From the NCBI GenBank assembly GCA_026414665.1, contig JAOAIO010000001.1, positions 37,242 to 101,241 of the forward strand: a DNA stretch of 64,000 nt. Direction: 5' to 3'. The position numbers were made by a program, and so were the translations under genes. Below, one piece after another: positions 19,759-30,134 of the stretch. The notes beneath the pieces were generated by a model, which made no database searches, had not been told where the DNA came from, and saw only the letters and a program-made list of their open reading frames with translations. Position 1 is the first letter of the stretch. Each line of letters opens with the position of its first letter. This DNA comes from Azovibrio sp. (GTDB taxonomy: Bacteria; Pseudomonadota; Gammaproteobacteria; Burkholderiales; Rhodocyclaceae).

Positions 19759-21060
19759 ATGCCCTTGCAGAACATGAACTTGTCAAATTCTCGTCGTTTC
19801 GTCCTGGCGGGGATCGCCGCCTTCTTGCTAGGGGGCGCGGGTCTCGTTCAGGCGCAGCTCTCGATCCAGATCACCGGCGCGGGCGCCAACCAGATCCCTG
19901 TCGCCATTGCCGATTTCGGCGGCGATGTCGGCACGAGCCGGGCGCTGACCTCCGTGGTGCGCGCCGATCTCGAGCGCAGCGGCTTGTTCCGGCTCGTGGA
20001 TGCGAGCGGCGCCGCGCTCACCGAAGCCTCCCCAGTGGATTACATGGCCTGGAAGGCTCGGGGGGCTGACGCGCTGGCCGCGGGCAGCTTGGGGCCTAGC
20101 CCCGATGGCCGCCTGGAGGCCCGCTTCCGCCTCTATGACGTGAACCGCCAGAACAACCTGGGCGGCGCCGCCTACCTGACCACCGTGCCCCAGCTGCGGG
20201 CGGCCGGGCACCGGATCGCCGACTACATCTATGAGAAGCTCACCGGCGAGCGCGGCATCTTCTCCACCCGCATCGCCTACGTGGTCAAGTCGGGCGGCCG
20301 CTACGAGCTGCAAATCGCCGACTCCGACGGCCAGAACGCCCAGACCGCCCTGGTTTCCCGGGAGCCCATCATCTCCCCGGCCTGGTCGCCTGACGGCAGC
20401 CGCATCGCCTACGTCTCGTTCGAGAACAAGAAGCCCATCGTCTTCGTGCACTCCCTGGCTACCGGCAAGCGCCATGTGGTTGCCAATTTCAAGGGTTCGA
20501 ACTCCGCGCCGGCCTGGTCGCCCGACGGCCAGCGCTTGGCCGTGGTGCTCACCAAGGATGGCAGCTCCCAGATCTATCTCATCAGCGCCAGCGGCGGTGC
20601 CGCGCAGCGCCTCACCAGCTCCGCCGGCATCGACACAGAGCCGCAGTTCTCCCCGGACGGCGCCTGGGTCTATTTCACCTCTGACCGGGGCGGCAGCCCG
20701 CAGATTTACCGGGTCTCGACGAGCGGCGGCGCGCCGGAGCGGGTCACGTTCGAGGGTAACTACAACGTCACGCCGCGCCCCTCGCCTGATGGCAAGAGCC
20801 TGGCTTTCATCGCCCGGCGCGAAGGCCGCTTTCAGCTCGCCATCATGGATTTGGCCAGCCGCCAGGTGCAGATCCTGTCGGATTCGCACAAGGACGAGTC
20901 GCCCAGTTTCGCCCCCAATAGCCGCATGATCCTTCTGGCCACGGAGATTGGTGGCCGCGGCGTGTTGTCCGCCGTGTCGGCGGATGGGCGCATCAAACAG
21001 CGCTTGTCGGTGGCGGCAGGCGATGTGCGGGAACCCGCCTGGGGTCCCTTCTTTCAGTAA
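19759..21060 (+). CDS. tolB: Tol-Pal beta-propeller protein TolB
   Basis: Signal peptide then repeated SPDGxxIAY/SPDG motifs. Confidence 0.97.
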   Translation: MPLQNMNLSNSRRFVLAGIAAFLLGGAGLVQAQLSIQITGAGANQIPVAIADFGGDVGTSRALTSVVRADLERSGLFRLVDASGAALTEASPVDYMAWKARGADALAAGSLGPSPDGRLEARFRLYDVNRQNNLGGAAYLTTVPQLRAAGHRIADYIYEKLTGERGIFSTRIAYVVKSGGRYELQIADSDGQNAQTALVSREPIISPAWSPDGSRIAYVSFENKKPIVFVHSLATGKRHVVANFKGSNSAPAWSPDGQRLAVVLTKDGSSQIYLISASGGAAQRLTSSAGIDTEPQFSPDGAWVYFTSDRGGSPQIYRVSTSGGAPERVTFEGNYNVTPRPSPDGKSLAFIARREGRFQLAIMDLASRQVQILSDSHKDESPSFAPNSRMILLATEIGGRGVLSAVSADGRIKQRLSVAAGDVREPAWGPFFQ

Positions 21061-21096
21061 TTGATCGAGCCAACAGACGAGATGGAGCTAAAAGCG

Positions 21097-21630
21097 ATGA
21101 AAACCAGCATGAAAGTTTCCCTGGCCTCTTTGGCCGTGGCCCTGGCCCTGGCCGGCTGCGGCAGTACCGGTGACAAGGAGGGCGGCGCCCCGGTGGAGAG
21201 CCGCGACTCCAACGCCGGCGTGGCCCGGGTCGAAGCCGGCGGCGTGCAGAGCGGCAAGCTGCCGGCCGTGCTCACCGACCCCAACAGCATCCTGTCCAAG
21301 CGCAGCATCTACTTCGCGCTCGACCGCTACGATGTGTCCGAGCAGTACCGGGCGCTCGTCAATGCGCACGCCAAGTTCCTGGTCGAGAATCGCCAATTCA
21401 AGATTCTGATCCAAGGCAACACGGATGAGCGCGGCAGCCGCGAATACAACCTCTCCCTCGGCCAGAAGCGCGCCGACGCGGTGAAGCGGATGATGGTGCT
21501 CCTCGGCGTGCGTGAGGACCAGATCGAATCGGTCAGCCTCGGCGAAGAGAAGCCGCGCGCCGAAGGCCACAACGAAGAGGCCTGGGCCGAGAACCGTCGC
21601 GCCGACATCCTCTACGCCGGCGAGTATTGA
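21097..21630 (+). CDS. pal: Peptidoglycan-associated lipoprotein Pal
   Basis: Lipobox VALALAGCG; OmpA-like ILIQGNTDERGSREYNLSLGQKRADAVKRM. Confidence 0.96.
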   Translation: MKTSMKVSLASLAVALALAGCGSTGDKEGGAPVESRDSNAGVARVEAGGVQSGKLPAVLTDPNSILSKRSIYFALDRYDVSEQYRALVNAHAKFLVENRQFKILIQGNTDERGSREYNLSLGQKRADAVKRMMVLLGVREDQIESVSLGEEKPRAEGHNEEAWAENRRADILYAGEY

Positions 21631-21632
21631 TC

Positions 21633-22397
21633 ATGCCGCGCCGTCCGGTACTGCCCGCAGTCCTGCTGTGCGCCCTGCTGGCCGCGCCGGCGGCCCAGGC
21701 GGGCCTCTTCGACGACAAGGAGGCCCGCCAGCAGATCGCCGATCTGAAGGCCCAAGCCGAACAACGCTTCGATACCCAGGCCAAGGGCCAGCTCGAACTG
21801 GCGAGCCAGATCATCGCCTTGCGCGAGGAGCTCGCGCGGCTGCACGGCCAGGTCGAAACCTTGAGCTACGAGAACGAGCAGCTCAAGAAACGCCAGCAAG
21901 ACCTATATCTCGATCTCGATGCGCGCTTGCGTAAGCTCGAACCCAGCCCGCCGACCGCCGCTGCCGCGCCAGCCGCCGAAGGCGGGAGCAGCGATACCGC
22001 CACCAGCGCCCGGGGTGGCGACCCGATGGCCGAGTCCAAGGCTTATGAGGCCGCCCTCAATTTGTTCAAGAATGCCAAGTACAAGGAAGCCGCCCAGGCT
22101 TTCGAGCGTTTCGTCAAGGATTACCCGCATAGCGACCTCGCGCCGAATGCCCAGTTCTGGCTGGGCAACGCCTGGTATGCGCAAAAGGAGTGCAAGAAGG
22201 CCATCGACGCCCAGCTCGTGGTCACGAGCCGTTGGCCCGATTCGCTCCGGGCGCCCGACGCCATGCTCGCCATCGCCGATTGCCAGCGCGACTGGGGTAA
22301 CGTCCAGGCAGCGCGGCGCACGCTAACTAGCCTGGTGGCCAAATATCCCGATTCCAAGGCGGCGGCCCAGGCCCGGCAACGGCTAGGGCAGAAATAA
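21633..22397 (+). CDS. ybgF: Tol-Pal system protein YbgF/CpoB
   Basis: Signal peptide, coiled coil, TPR (AYEAALNLFKNAKYKEAAQAFERFVKDYPHSDLAPNAQFWLGNAWY). Confidence 0.94.
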   Translation: MPRRPVLPAVLLCALLAAPAAQAGLFDDKEARQQIADLKAQAEQRFDTQAKGQLELASQIIALREELARLHGQVETLSYENEQLKKRQQDLYLDLDARLRKLEPSPPTAAAAPAAEGGSSDTATSARGGDPMAESKAYEAALNLFKNAKYKEAAQAFERFVKDYPHSDLAPNAQFWLGNAWYAQKECKKAIDAQLVVTSRWPDSLRAPDAMLAIADCQRDWGNVQAARRTLTSLVAKYPDSKAAAQARQRLGQK

Positions 22398-23054
22398 GTG
22401 GCGCCGGATACGCCCCGTTCGCTGCGCGTCAGCGAGATTTTCTTTTCCCTGCAAGGCGAGGGCTCGCGGGTCGGCTTGCCGACCGTGTTCGTGCGTCTGA
22501 CGGGCTGCCCTTTGCGCTGCACCTGGTGCGATACCTCCCATGCCTTTAGCGGTGGCCAAAGCATGAGCCTGGCGGCCATTTTGGCGCGCGTGGCGGAGTT
22601 CCCTACCCGCCAGGTCTGCGTCACCGGTGGCGAGCCCTTGGCGCAGAAAGCCTGTCTCGACCTGCTCACGGCGCTGTGCGACCGGGGCTACGATGTCGCG
22701 CTGGAAACTTCCGGGGCGCTCGATGTGAGCCTGGTGGATCCGCGCGTGTCGCGCATCATGGATTTGAAGGCGCCGGGCTCCGGCGAGGCTAAGCGCAATC
22801 GTTGGGAAAATCTCGCCTATCTTCGCCCGCACGACGAGCTCAAGATCATCATCGCTTGCCGCGCCGACTATGAGTGGGCCAAGGCTCAGCTTGCGAAGTA
22901 CGATCTCGCCCGGCGCTGCCCGGTGCTCCTATCGCCGGCCCAGGGGCTGATCGAGCCGCGCGAGTTGGCGGAATGGATCTTGGCCGATGGCCTGCCGGTG
23001 CGTTTCCAGTTGCAGCTGCACAAGTGCCTCTGGGGTAACATTCCGGGCAGGTGA
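22398..23054 (+). CDS. queE: 7-carboxy-7-deazaguanine synthase QueE (radical SAM)
   Basis: EIFFSLQGEGSRVGLPTVFVRLTGCPLRCTWCDTSHAF; GTG start. Confidence 0.95.
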   Translation: MAPDTPRSLRVSEIFFSLQGEGSRVGLPTVFVRLTGCPLRCTWCDTSHAFSGGQSMSLAAILARVAEFPTRQVCVTGGEPLAQKACLDLLTALCDRGYDVALETSGALDVSLVDPRVSRIMDLKAPGSGEAKRNRWENLAYLRPHDELKIIIACRADYEWAKAQLAKYDLARRCPVLLSPAQGLIEPRELAEWILADGLPVRFQLQLHKCLWGNIPGR

Positions 23055-23076
23055 AAGCCCGCAAGAAAGGCCTGTC

Positions 23077-23439
23077 ATGGACACGAACCGCCGCCAGTTT
23101 TCGCGCATCCACTTTAGCGCCGAGGGCCGGCTTTTCTTCCCGGGTGGGGAGGCGCCGGTCGAGGTCGTCGATCTTTCCCTCAAAGGCGTTTTGCTGCGCT
23201 TAGCGCGTCCGGTCGCGCTACAGCCTGGGCAGCGCGCTACCTTGCGCGTGGCGCTGGCCGCAAGTGGCGAGGGCATCCGCATGGAGACTACGGTGGCGCA
23301 TAGCGAAGGCCAGAATGTCGGCTTGCGTTGCATCGAAATCGATCTGGACAGCATCACGCACTTGCGCCGCTTGGTGGAACTCAACCTCGGCGATGAAGCC
23401 CTCTTGCATCGGGAGTTGGAATCGCTCGTGCGATCCTGA
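23077..23439 (+). CDS. PilZ domain protein (predicted c-di-GMP binding)
   Basis: RQFSR (RxxxR) and DLSLKG (D/NxSxxG) motifs. Confidence 0.88.
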   Translation: MDTNRRQFSRIHFSAEGRLFFPGGEAPVEVVDLSLKGVLLRLARPVALQPGQRATLRVALAASGEGIRMETTVAHSEGQNVGLRCIEIDLDSITHLRRLVELNLGDEALLHRELESLVRS

Positions 23440-23503
23440 GCCGCCGTGCCTATCGGGCTGCGGTTTTCGCGGTGCAGCAAACGCGGTATAGTCCGCACCC
23501 ATC

Positions 23504-24181
23504 ATGCAGCCCAAAGCCGTCGTTCTTCTCTCGGGCGGACTCGATTCCGCCACTTGCCTTGCCGAAGCCAGACACTGCGGTTTTGCCGCCTATTGCCTGT
23601 CGTTCGATTACGGCCAGCGGCACCGGGCCGAGCTCGACGCGGCCGCGCGGGTCGCCCAGGCTCTGGGGGCGGTCGAGCATCGGGTCTTGCAGCTGGATCT
23701 GCGCCAGTTCGGCGGTTCCGCCCTCACGGATACGAAACTGGACGTGCCCGTGGACGGCTTGCATCCGGGCATTCCCATCACCTATGTGCCGGCCCGCAAC
23801 ACCATCATGCTTTCCCTCGCCCTGGCCTGGGCCGAGGTGCTCGACAGCCGTGACCTGTTCGTCGGGGTGAATGCCGTCGATTATTCCGGCTACCCGGATT
23901 GTCGTCCCGAATACATCGCTGCGTTCGAGGCTATGGCGAACTTGGCTACCCGGGCCGGGGTCGAAGGCCACAAGCTGACCGTGCATACGCCGCTCATGCG
24001 CTTGTCCAAAGCGGACATCATCTTGCTCGGGCAGCGGCTTGGCGTCGATTACAGCCTGACCGTCTCCTGCTATCAGGCCGACGTGCAGGGGCGCGCCTGC
24101 GGGGTCTGCGACTCCTGCCGCTTGCGCCGCGCCGGCTTTGCCGCCGCTGGGGTGGTGGACCCTACTCGCTATCGGGATTGA
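23504..24181 (+). CDS. queC: 7-cyano-7-deazaguanine synthase QueC
   Basis: [18 protein letters not shown]...[12 protein letters not shown]-terminal Cys cluster [18 protein letters not shown]. Confidence 0.96.
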   Translation: MQPKAVVLLSGGLDSATCLAEARHCGFAAYCLSFDYGQRHRAELDAAARVAQALGAVEHRVLQLDLRQFGGSALTDTKLDVPVDGLHPGIPITYVPARNTIMLSLALAWAEVLDSRDLFVGVNAVDYSGYPDCRPEYIAAFEAMANLATRAGVEGHKLTVHTPLMRLSKADIILLGQRLGVDYSLTVSCYQADVQGRACGVCDSCRLRRAGFAAAGVVDPTRYRD

Positions 24182-24186
24182 AAATC

Positions 24187-25302
24187 ATGGAAGCTGTCTC
24201 CAGCGTTTCGACCTCAACCCTTCTCTGGCTCGTCTTTGCCGCCGCCTTCGCCTTCGGTCTGATTGGGCAGCGCACCCATTTTTGCACCATGGGCGCGATT
24301 TCCGACATCGTGAATATGGAGGACTGGACGCGGATGCGCCAGTGGCTCCTGGCCATCGCCGTCGCCGTGCTGGGCAGCGCCGCGCTGCATGGGGCCGGGC
24401 TCATCGATCTCGATAAGAGCATCTACCGCGGCGCCAACTTCACATGGCTGGCCTATCTCATCGGCGGCTTCACCTTCGGCATCGGCATGGTGCTGGCCTC
24501 CGGTTGCGGCTCTAAGACCTTGATCCGTGTCGGCGGCGGCAATCTCAAGTCGCTCGTGGTCATGCTCGTGCTCGCCGTGTCGGCCTACATCACCATGCGC
24601 GGCATTCTTGGGGTGTTGCGTGCCAATGTGCTCGAGCCCGTCGCGTTCACGCTCGAAGGCGGGCAAGACATCCCCAACCTGCTCGAAACCGGGCTGGGCA
24701 TCGCTCCGGGCACGGCGCTTGCCGTAAGCGCTTTGGCGGTCGGTGGGGCGCTCTTGTTCTTCGTATTCCGGCAGCGCGATTTCCTCGCCTTCGACAACCT
24801 GCTCGCCGGCATCGGCACCGGTCTCGTCATCGTCGCTTGCTGGTATATCAGCGGCCACCTCGGCTACTTGCCGGAAGACCCAGAAACGCTGGAAGAAGCT
24901 TTCCGCGCCACCAACTCCGGGCGCATGGAGTCGCTTACCTTCGTGGCGCCCCAGGCCTATACGCTGGAGCTGCTCATGTTTTGGTCCGACGCCAGCCGCA
25001 AGGTCACGCTCGCCATTGCCTCGGTGCTGGGCGTTATTTGTGGTTCCTGTGCCTATGCCGTGGCGACCCGCAGCTTTCGCTGGGAAGGCTTTCGGGATGT
25101 GGAAGACACGGCCAATCACCTGATTGGCGGCGTGCTCATGGGCTTTGGCGGGGTCACGGCGATGGGCTGCTCGGTGGGGCAGGGCATTACCGGCTTTTCT
25201 ACCTTGGCGTTGGGCTCCATCGTCACCTTCGCCGCCATCGTCGCCGGGGCATGGGCGGCGCTCAAGTACCAATACTGGCGGGCGATGCGCGCCGATGCCT
25301 AA
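24187..25302 (+). CDS. YeeE/YedE family transporter (sulfur-compound transport predicted)
   Basis: IGQRTHFCTMGAISD, GMVLASGCGSKTLIRVGGGNLKSL, MGCSVGQGITGFSTLALGS. Confidence 0.88.
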   Translation: MEAVSSVSTSTLLWLVFAAAFAFGLIGQRTHFCTMGAISDIVNMEDWTRMRQWLLAIAVAVLGSAALHGAGLIDLDKSIYRGANFTWLAYLIGGFTFGIGMVLASGCGSKTLIRVGGGNLKSLVVMLVLAVSAYITMRGILGVLRANVLEPVAFTLEGGQDIPNLLETGLGIAPGTALAVSALAVGGALLFFVFRQRDFLAFDNLLAGIGTGLVIVACWYISGHLGYLPEDPETLEEAFRATNSGRMESLTFVAPQAYTLELLMFWSDASRKVTLAIASVLGVICGSCAYAVATRSFRWEGFRDVEDTANHLIGGVLMGFGGVTAMGCSVGQGITGFSTLALGSIVTFAAIVAGAWAALKYQYWRAMRADA

Positions 25303-25323
25303 GGCGCGTCGGCCGCCTTTGGC

Positions 25324-25788
25324 TCATTGTGGCGTGCCTTGGCTGAGCAAGAGGCGGATGACGCGCACGGTTTCCAGGTCGGAAGCGTGATAGGCCGACT
25401 TGACGTATTCGAGATAGGCGCCATCCGGCCCTTCTTGCGCCAGCGTGGTTTGGTAAGTAAAGCGCAGATACAAGGCGCCGGGCTGCGGTTCTTCGAGGCG
25501 GATCACGAGTGAGCCGCCGGCATGATCGGGGCCGGCTTCGATATCGAAGCGAAGCCATTCTTCCGCCACGAAGCTGACCTGATCGCGGATGCGCGTCGCG
25601 CCGAAATCGAGCTCGCGCGCGCAGCCTGATTCGCTGCGCGCGAGCATGGTGCAGGCCACGAGCCCGGGTAAAAAGAGCATAGGGTTTTCCACCCGCTGCC
25701 ATAAGCCCCGCCAGAGCTGCGCCCGGGTCAAGGGCGCGAGCATGGGTTGGGCGGGGTCGTTGATTGCCACGAGATGTTCAAAGTACAT
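25324..25788 (-). CDS. SRPBCC / DUF1857-like (AtaL-like) protein
   Basis: MYFEHLVAINDPAQPMLAPLTRAQLWRGLWQRVENPMLFLPGL... Confidence 0.75.
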   Translation of the reverse strand: MYFEHLVAINDPAQPMLAPLTRAQLWRGLWQRVENPMLFLPGLVACTMLARSESGCARELDFGATRIRDQVSFVAEEWLRFDIEAGPDHAGGSLVIRLEEPQPGALYLRFTYQTTLAQEGPDGAYLEYVKSAYHASDLETVRVIRLLLSQGTPQ

Positions 25789-25851
25789 GGGGCGCATTTT
25801 GCCTGGCTGTGTTCTACCTGTCACGGCGGCTGCCCGTGGTAGCATCGGCCC

Positions 25852-26559
25852 ATGCAGATCGAACGCCTCCTTCAGCAGCAAGGCTTCGGCACGCGCAAGG
25901 CGTGCCGCAGCCTCGTGCGCCGCGGTCGCTTCGCCGTCGCCGGGCAAGTCATCGACGACCCTTTCCGCGATATCGACCCGGCTGGCCTCGTGTTCACGGT
26001 CGATGGCCAGGACTGGCCCTACCGCGACAAGGCCGTCATCCTCTTGCACAAGCCGGCAGGGTATGAATGCTCGACACGGCCGCGGCACCATCCGGGCGTG
26101 CACACCCTGCTGCCGCCCCAGTTCCTGGCGCGCAACGTGCAGTGCATCGGCCGCCTCGATGCCGATACTACGGGGTTGTTGTTGCTCACCGACGATGGCC
26201 CGCTCATCCATGCGCTCTCGTCGCCTAAGCGCAAGGTGCCCAAGGTGTACCGCGTCACGCTGCGCCATCCGCTCGAGGAGGCTCAGCGCCAGGTCCTGCT
26301 GGCCGGGGTCGTGCTCAACGACGACCCGGAGCCGGCCTGCGCCGTGGCCGCCGAGCTGGTCGATCCGCACACGCTCATGCTGACGCTCACCGAAGGCCGC
26401 TATCACCAAGTCAAGCGTATGCTCGCTGCGGTCGGCAACCGTGTCGAAGCGCTCTGCCGCGTTGCCGTCGGGGGCTTGGCCTTGCCCGCCGATCTGCCGC
26501 CAGGGACGTGGCGCTGGCTCGATGCCGCTGATCTGGAGCGGCTCTGGAGCAAGACATGA
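25852..26559 (+). CDS. rsuA: RsuA-family 16S rRNA pseudouridine synthase
   Basis: GRLDADTTGLLLLTDDG, KVYRVTLR, LTEGRYHQVKRML. Confidence 0.92.
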   Translation: MQIERLLQQQGFGTRKACRSLVRRGRFAVAGQVIDDPFRDIDPAGLVFTVDGQDWPYRDKAVILLHKPAGYECSTRPRHHPGVHTLLPPQFLARNVQCIGRLDADTTGLLLLTDDGPLIHALSSPKRKVPKVYRVTLRHPLEEAQRQVLLAGVVLNDDPEPACAVAAELVDPHTLMLTLTEGRYHQVKRMLAAVGNRVEALCRVAVGGLALPADLPPGTWRWLDAADLERLWSKT

Positions 26560-27470
26560 CCTTGACGGAACTGCGTTACATCGTCGCGCTCGCCCGCGAA
26601 CGCCATTTCGGCCGAGCTGCCGAGCGTTGCCATGTCAGCCAGCCGACCTTGTCGGTGGCGGTGAAAAAGCTCGAGGAGCGGCTGGAGGTACTCTTGTTCG
26701 AGCGCACGCCCGGCGATATCCGTCTCACCCCCGTGGGTGAGCGGGTGTGCGCTCAAGCCGAGAAAGTCCTGGCCGAGGCGGCGCGGGTCGAGGAACTGGC
26801 GCAACTGGGCAAGGATCCGCTCGTGGGGCCCTTGCGATTGGGCGTCATCTATACCATCGCGCCCTATTTGCTGCCGCGCTTGATTCCTGCGCTGCATCGC
26901 CTGGCACCGCGTATGCCGCTCTATCTACAGGAGAATTTCACGCACCGCCTGGCCGAGGCACTCAAGAGCGGCGAGCTCGACGCCGCCATCGTCGCCGCGC
27001 CGTTCGAGGAGCCGGGCATCGTCACGCGGGCGCTTTACGATGAGCCGTTCGAGGTTGCCTTGCCGGCGCAGCACCCGCTTGCTGGGCGCGAGGCGATTGC
27101 CAAGGAGGAGATCGATCCAAGCCAGCTACTCATCCTCGGACAGGGCAATTGCTTTCGTGACCAGGTGGTTTCGGCCTGCCCGCAGCTTACCGCGCCAGGC
27201 AAGATCGAGCAGGCCGTCGAGGGTAGCTCGCTCGAAACCATGCGACACATGGTGGCAAGTGGCGCCGGCATCGCCGTGGTGCCGGCTTCGGCTTCTGCCA
27301 CTTGGCCGAAGGACGATCCCTTGTTCGTGATTCGGCCTTTCCAGTCGCCCGCGCCGAGCCGGCGCGTGGTGCTGGCGTGGCGCGTCACCTTTCCTCGGCC
27401 GCAAGCCATGGATGTGCTCTACCAGGCAGTTTGCCAGGCACCGCCGACGGGCACGCGCTTCTTGAAATAG
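26556..27470 (+). CDS. oxyR: LysR-family hydrogen-peroxide sensor OxyR
   Basis: LysR HTH; redox cysteine pair GNCFRDQVVSACPQ. Confidence 0.88.
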   Translation: MTLTELRYIVALARERHFGRAAERCHVSQPTLSVAVKKLEERLEVLLFERTPGDIRLTPVGERVCAQAEKVLAEAARVEELAQLGKDPLVGPLRLGVIYTIAPYLLPRLIPALHRLAPRMPLYLQENFTHRLAEALKSGELDAAIVAAPFEEPGIVTRALYDEPFEVALPAQHPLAGREAIAKEEIDPSQLLILGQGNCFRDQVVSACPQLTAPGKIEQAVEGSSLETMRHMVASGAGIAVVPASASATWPKDDPLFVIRPFQSPAPSRRVVLAWRVTFPRPQAMDVLYQAVCQAPPTGTRFLK

Positions 27471-27494
27471 GCTGGCGTTGCCGCGTCTTCGGCT

Positions 27495-30038
27495 TTACGC
27501 CGCTTCGGTCGCCGTCTTCTTGGCCGGCGCTTTTTTCGGCGTGGCCTTGGGTTCGCGCTTTTCGAACTCGAAGCCGACTTTGCCGTCCTTGCCGACGACC
27601 AAGAAGGCTGAGAACTTGCGCCGGGTGCGGGCCGAGACGAAGTCCTTGAGGAGATCGGTGCGCCCGTTTTGTAGCAGCTTTTGCATTTGCGCGCGTTCGA
27701 TCGGTTGCAGCAGGATCACCTTGCCGGAGCGAAAATCGCAGCGCTTCTCGGCGCCGACCGCCTTGGCGCAGACGTAGGCGTTGCCGTGCTCATAGACCGG
27801 GCTGCCGCACTTGGGACAGTTGCCCAGGGCTTCTTGCGTCGAGAAGTCCACGGTTTCGGCATCGCCTTCCTCGTCCGCGGCCCCCTGGCCAAAGTCGAAT
27901 TCGGTCTCGCATTGATCGTTCAGCTTGATGCTGGCGGCAAAGGGGCGGCCCATTTTGTTGCGAAAGCCGGTGAGCGGACCGATGCTGCGCTGGGTGAGCA
28001 GCGTCTCGATTTCCTCGGGCTCGAACTGGCGTCCGGCCACGATCTTCCAGAGCGCGAAGTCGCAGCTGCCGCACTGAAATTTTTTGTAGGTTTCACGCAC
28101 TTGGCCGCCGCATTTGGGACAAGGCGCGCGCAGCACGCCGAAATCGCCGGGGATGGTGTCCGAGTCGTAGGACTTGGCGCGCTCGACGATGAGGCGCGTC
28201 ATCTCGGCGATTTCCTGCATGAACGCCTGGCGCGACATTTCCCCTTTCTCGATGCGGGCGAGCTTCCATTCCCACTCGCCGGTCAATTCCGGCGCGGTGA
28301 GCTCGTGGATGCCGAGGCCGTTCAGCAGCGTGAGCAAGGAGAAAGCCTTGGCGGTCGGGATTAGCTCGCGGCCTTCGCGCAGGATGTATTGCTCGGCGAT
28401 CAGGTTCTCGATGATCTGGGCCCGCGTCGCCGGGGTTCCCAGACCTCGCCCGGCCATCGCGGCCTTGAGCTCTTCGTCCTCGACCATCTTGCCCGCGCCT
28501 TCCATGGCGGAGAGCAAGGTGGCTTCGGAATAGCGCGGCGGCGGTCGGGTTTCGGCACGCTTGAGTACGACTTCCGTGGCGCGGACTTTTTCTTGGGCTT
28601 CGACGCGCGCCAGATTGCCGGCTTCGCCCTCCTGGCCTTCCTTGCCATAGACCGCGAGCCAGCCTGGATTGACCAGGACCTTGCCTTCGGTCTTGAAGGG
28701 ATGGCCGGCGACCCGGGTGATGCGGGTCGTCACTTGGTATTCGGCGGCCGGGAAGAATACTGCCAAGAAACGCTTGACCACGAGGTCATAGAGCTTTTGC
28801 TCAGGCTCGGATAGGTTCTTGGGCGCTTGCGTGGTGGGGATGATGGCGAAGTGGTCGCTTACCTTGGCATTGTTGAAGATGCGCTTGTTGGGCAGTACCC
28901 AATTGCGCGCCAGCACCTGATGGGCGAACGGCGCGTAGCGTGCCAGGAGCACCTCGTCGTGGCCTTTGCCGGCGCCCTCGCCAGTGAGCATGGCGAGCGT
29001 GGCCTTGACCGTGCCCAGGTAATCTTCGGGCAGGTGGCGCGAGTCGGTACGCGGATAGGTGAGGACCTTGTGCTTTTCGTAGAGCGCCTGGGCCAGTCCC
29101 AGGGTGTTCTTGGCAGAAAAGCCGAAGCGGGCGTTGGCTTCGCGCTGTAGGCTGGTGAGGTCGAAGAGCAGCGGCGAGAGGCGCGTTTCCGGCTTCGATT
29201 CCTCGCTTACCTCGCCGATCTGGCCGCTACAGGCGGCGCGGATGGCGGCGGCCTTGGCCTCGTCCCAGATGCGCTCGGCGCGGGCGTGCTCATCGGCGTC
29301 GTCCTTGCCCTTGAAGTGTTCGTCGAACCATTTGCCCGTGTATTCGCCGGCCAGGGCGCTGAAGCAGGCTTCGACTTCCCAGTAGGGGCGAGGTTGAAAG
29401 GCACGAATCTTTTTTTCGCGCTCGACGACGATGGCGAGGGTGGGGGTCTGAACCCGGCCGACGGTGGTCAGGTGAAAGCCGCCGGTCTTGGAGTTGAAGG
29501 CGGTCATTGCCCGCGTGCCGTTGATGCCCACCAGCCAGTCGGATTCGGAGCGGCACACGGCGGCATCGGCGAGGCCTTGCATCTCGGCGCCCGAGCGCAA
29601 GTGGGCAAAGCCGTCGCGGATGGCTTGCGGGGTCATGGATTGCAGCCACAGCCGTAATACCGGCTTGTTCGTCTTGCTGTGCTGGACGATGTAATTGAAG
29701 ATCAGCTCGCCTTCGCGGCCCGCATCGCAGGCGTTGATCAGCGCGTCTATGTCCTTGCGCTTGATTAGCTTGGTGAGCAGCTTCAAGCGTGCCTCGGTTT
29801 TTTCGATCGGCTTGAGCGTGAAATGGGGCGGAATCACCGGCAGGTGGGCGAACGACCATTTGCCGCGCTTGACTTCGTATTCTTCCGGGCAAGCCAGTTC
29901 GAGCAGGTGGCCGATGGCCGACGAGATCACGTACTCGTCGTTCTCGAAATAATCGTCGTGCTTGGTGAAACCGCCGAGTGCCTTGGCGATGTCGGCGGCG
30001 ACGGAGGGTTTTTCGGCAATGATCAGCTTTTTGCCCAT
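27495..30038 (-). CDS. topB: DNA topoisomerase III with zinc-ribbon C-terminus and Lys/Ala-rich tail
   Basis: MGKKLIIAEKPSVAADIAKALGG...TYPRTDSRHLPEDY; C-terminal C4 motifs. Confidence 0.96.
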   Translation of the reverse strand: MGKKLIIAEKPSVAADIAKALGGFTKHDDYFENDEYVISSAIGHLLELACPEEYEVKRGKWSFAHLPVIPPHFTLKPIEKTEARLKLLTKLIKRKDIDALINACDAGREGELIFNYIVQHSKTNKPVLRLWLQSMTPQAIRDGFAHLRSGAEMQGLADAAVCRSESDWLVGINGTRAMTAFNSKTGGFHLTTVGRVQTPTLAIVVEREKKIRAFQPRPYWEVEACFSALAGEYTGKWFDEHFKGKDDADEHARAERIWDEAKAAAIRAACSGQIGEVSEESKPETRLSPLLFDLTSLQREANARFGFSAKNTLGLAQALYEKHKVLTYPRTDSRHLPEDYLGTVKATLAMLTGEGAGKGHDEVLLARYAPFAHQVLARNWVLPNKRIFNNAKVSDHFAIIPTTQAPKNLSEPEQKLYDLVVKRFLAVFFPAAEYQVTTRITRVAGHPFKTEGKVLVNPGWLAVYGKEGQEGEAGNLARVEAQEKVRATEVVLKRAETRPPPRYSEATLLSAMEGAGKMVEDEELKAAMAGRGLGTPATRAQIIENLIAEQYILREGRELIPTAKAFSLLTLLNGLGIHELTAPELTGEWEWKLARIEKGEMSRQAFMQEIAEMTRLIVERAKSYDSDTIPGDFGVLRAPCPKCGGQVRETYKKFQCGSCDFALWKIVAGRQFEPEEIETLLTQRSIGPLTGFRNKMGRPFAASIKLNDQCETEFDFGQGAADEEGDAETVDFSTQEALGNCPKCGSPVYEHGNAYVCAKAVGAEKRCDFRSGKVILLQPIERAQMQKLLQNGRTDLLKDFVSARTRRKFSAFLVVGKDGKVGFEFEKREPKATPKKAPAKKTATEAA

Positions 30039-30134
30039 GACTGGTTCGGCGCGTGGCCGCCCTGGAAAAAGTGCGGTGGATGATAAGGGGGCGGGAGGCG
30101 GCGTGCAAGCCAGGCCGCCGCTGCCGTGGCGGCG

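Noticed and set aside
18869-19786. 305 aa minus-strand ORF opposite tolA
   Set aside because: Gly/Ser-rich translation is the antisense of the KPEP repeat; no independent support.
19828-20889. 353 aa minus-strand ORF opposite tolB
   Set aside because: Shadow ORF with no recognisable domain; tolB frame is unambiguous.
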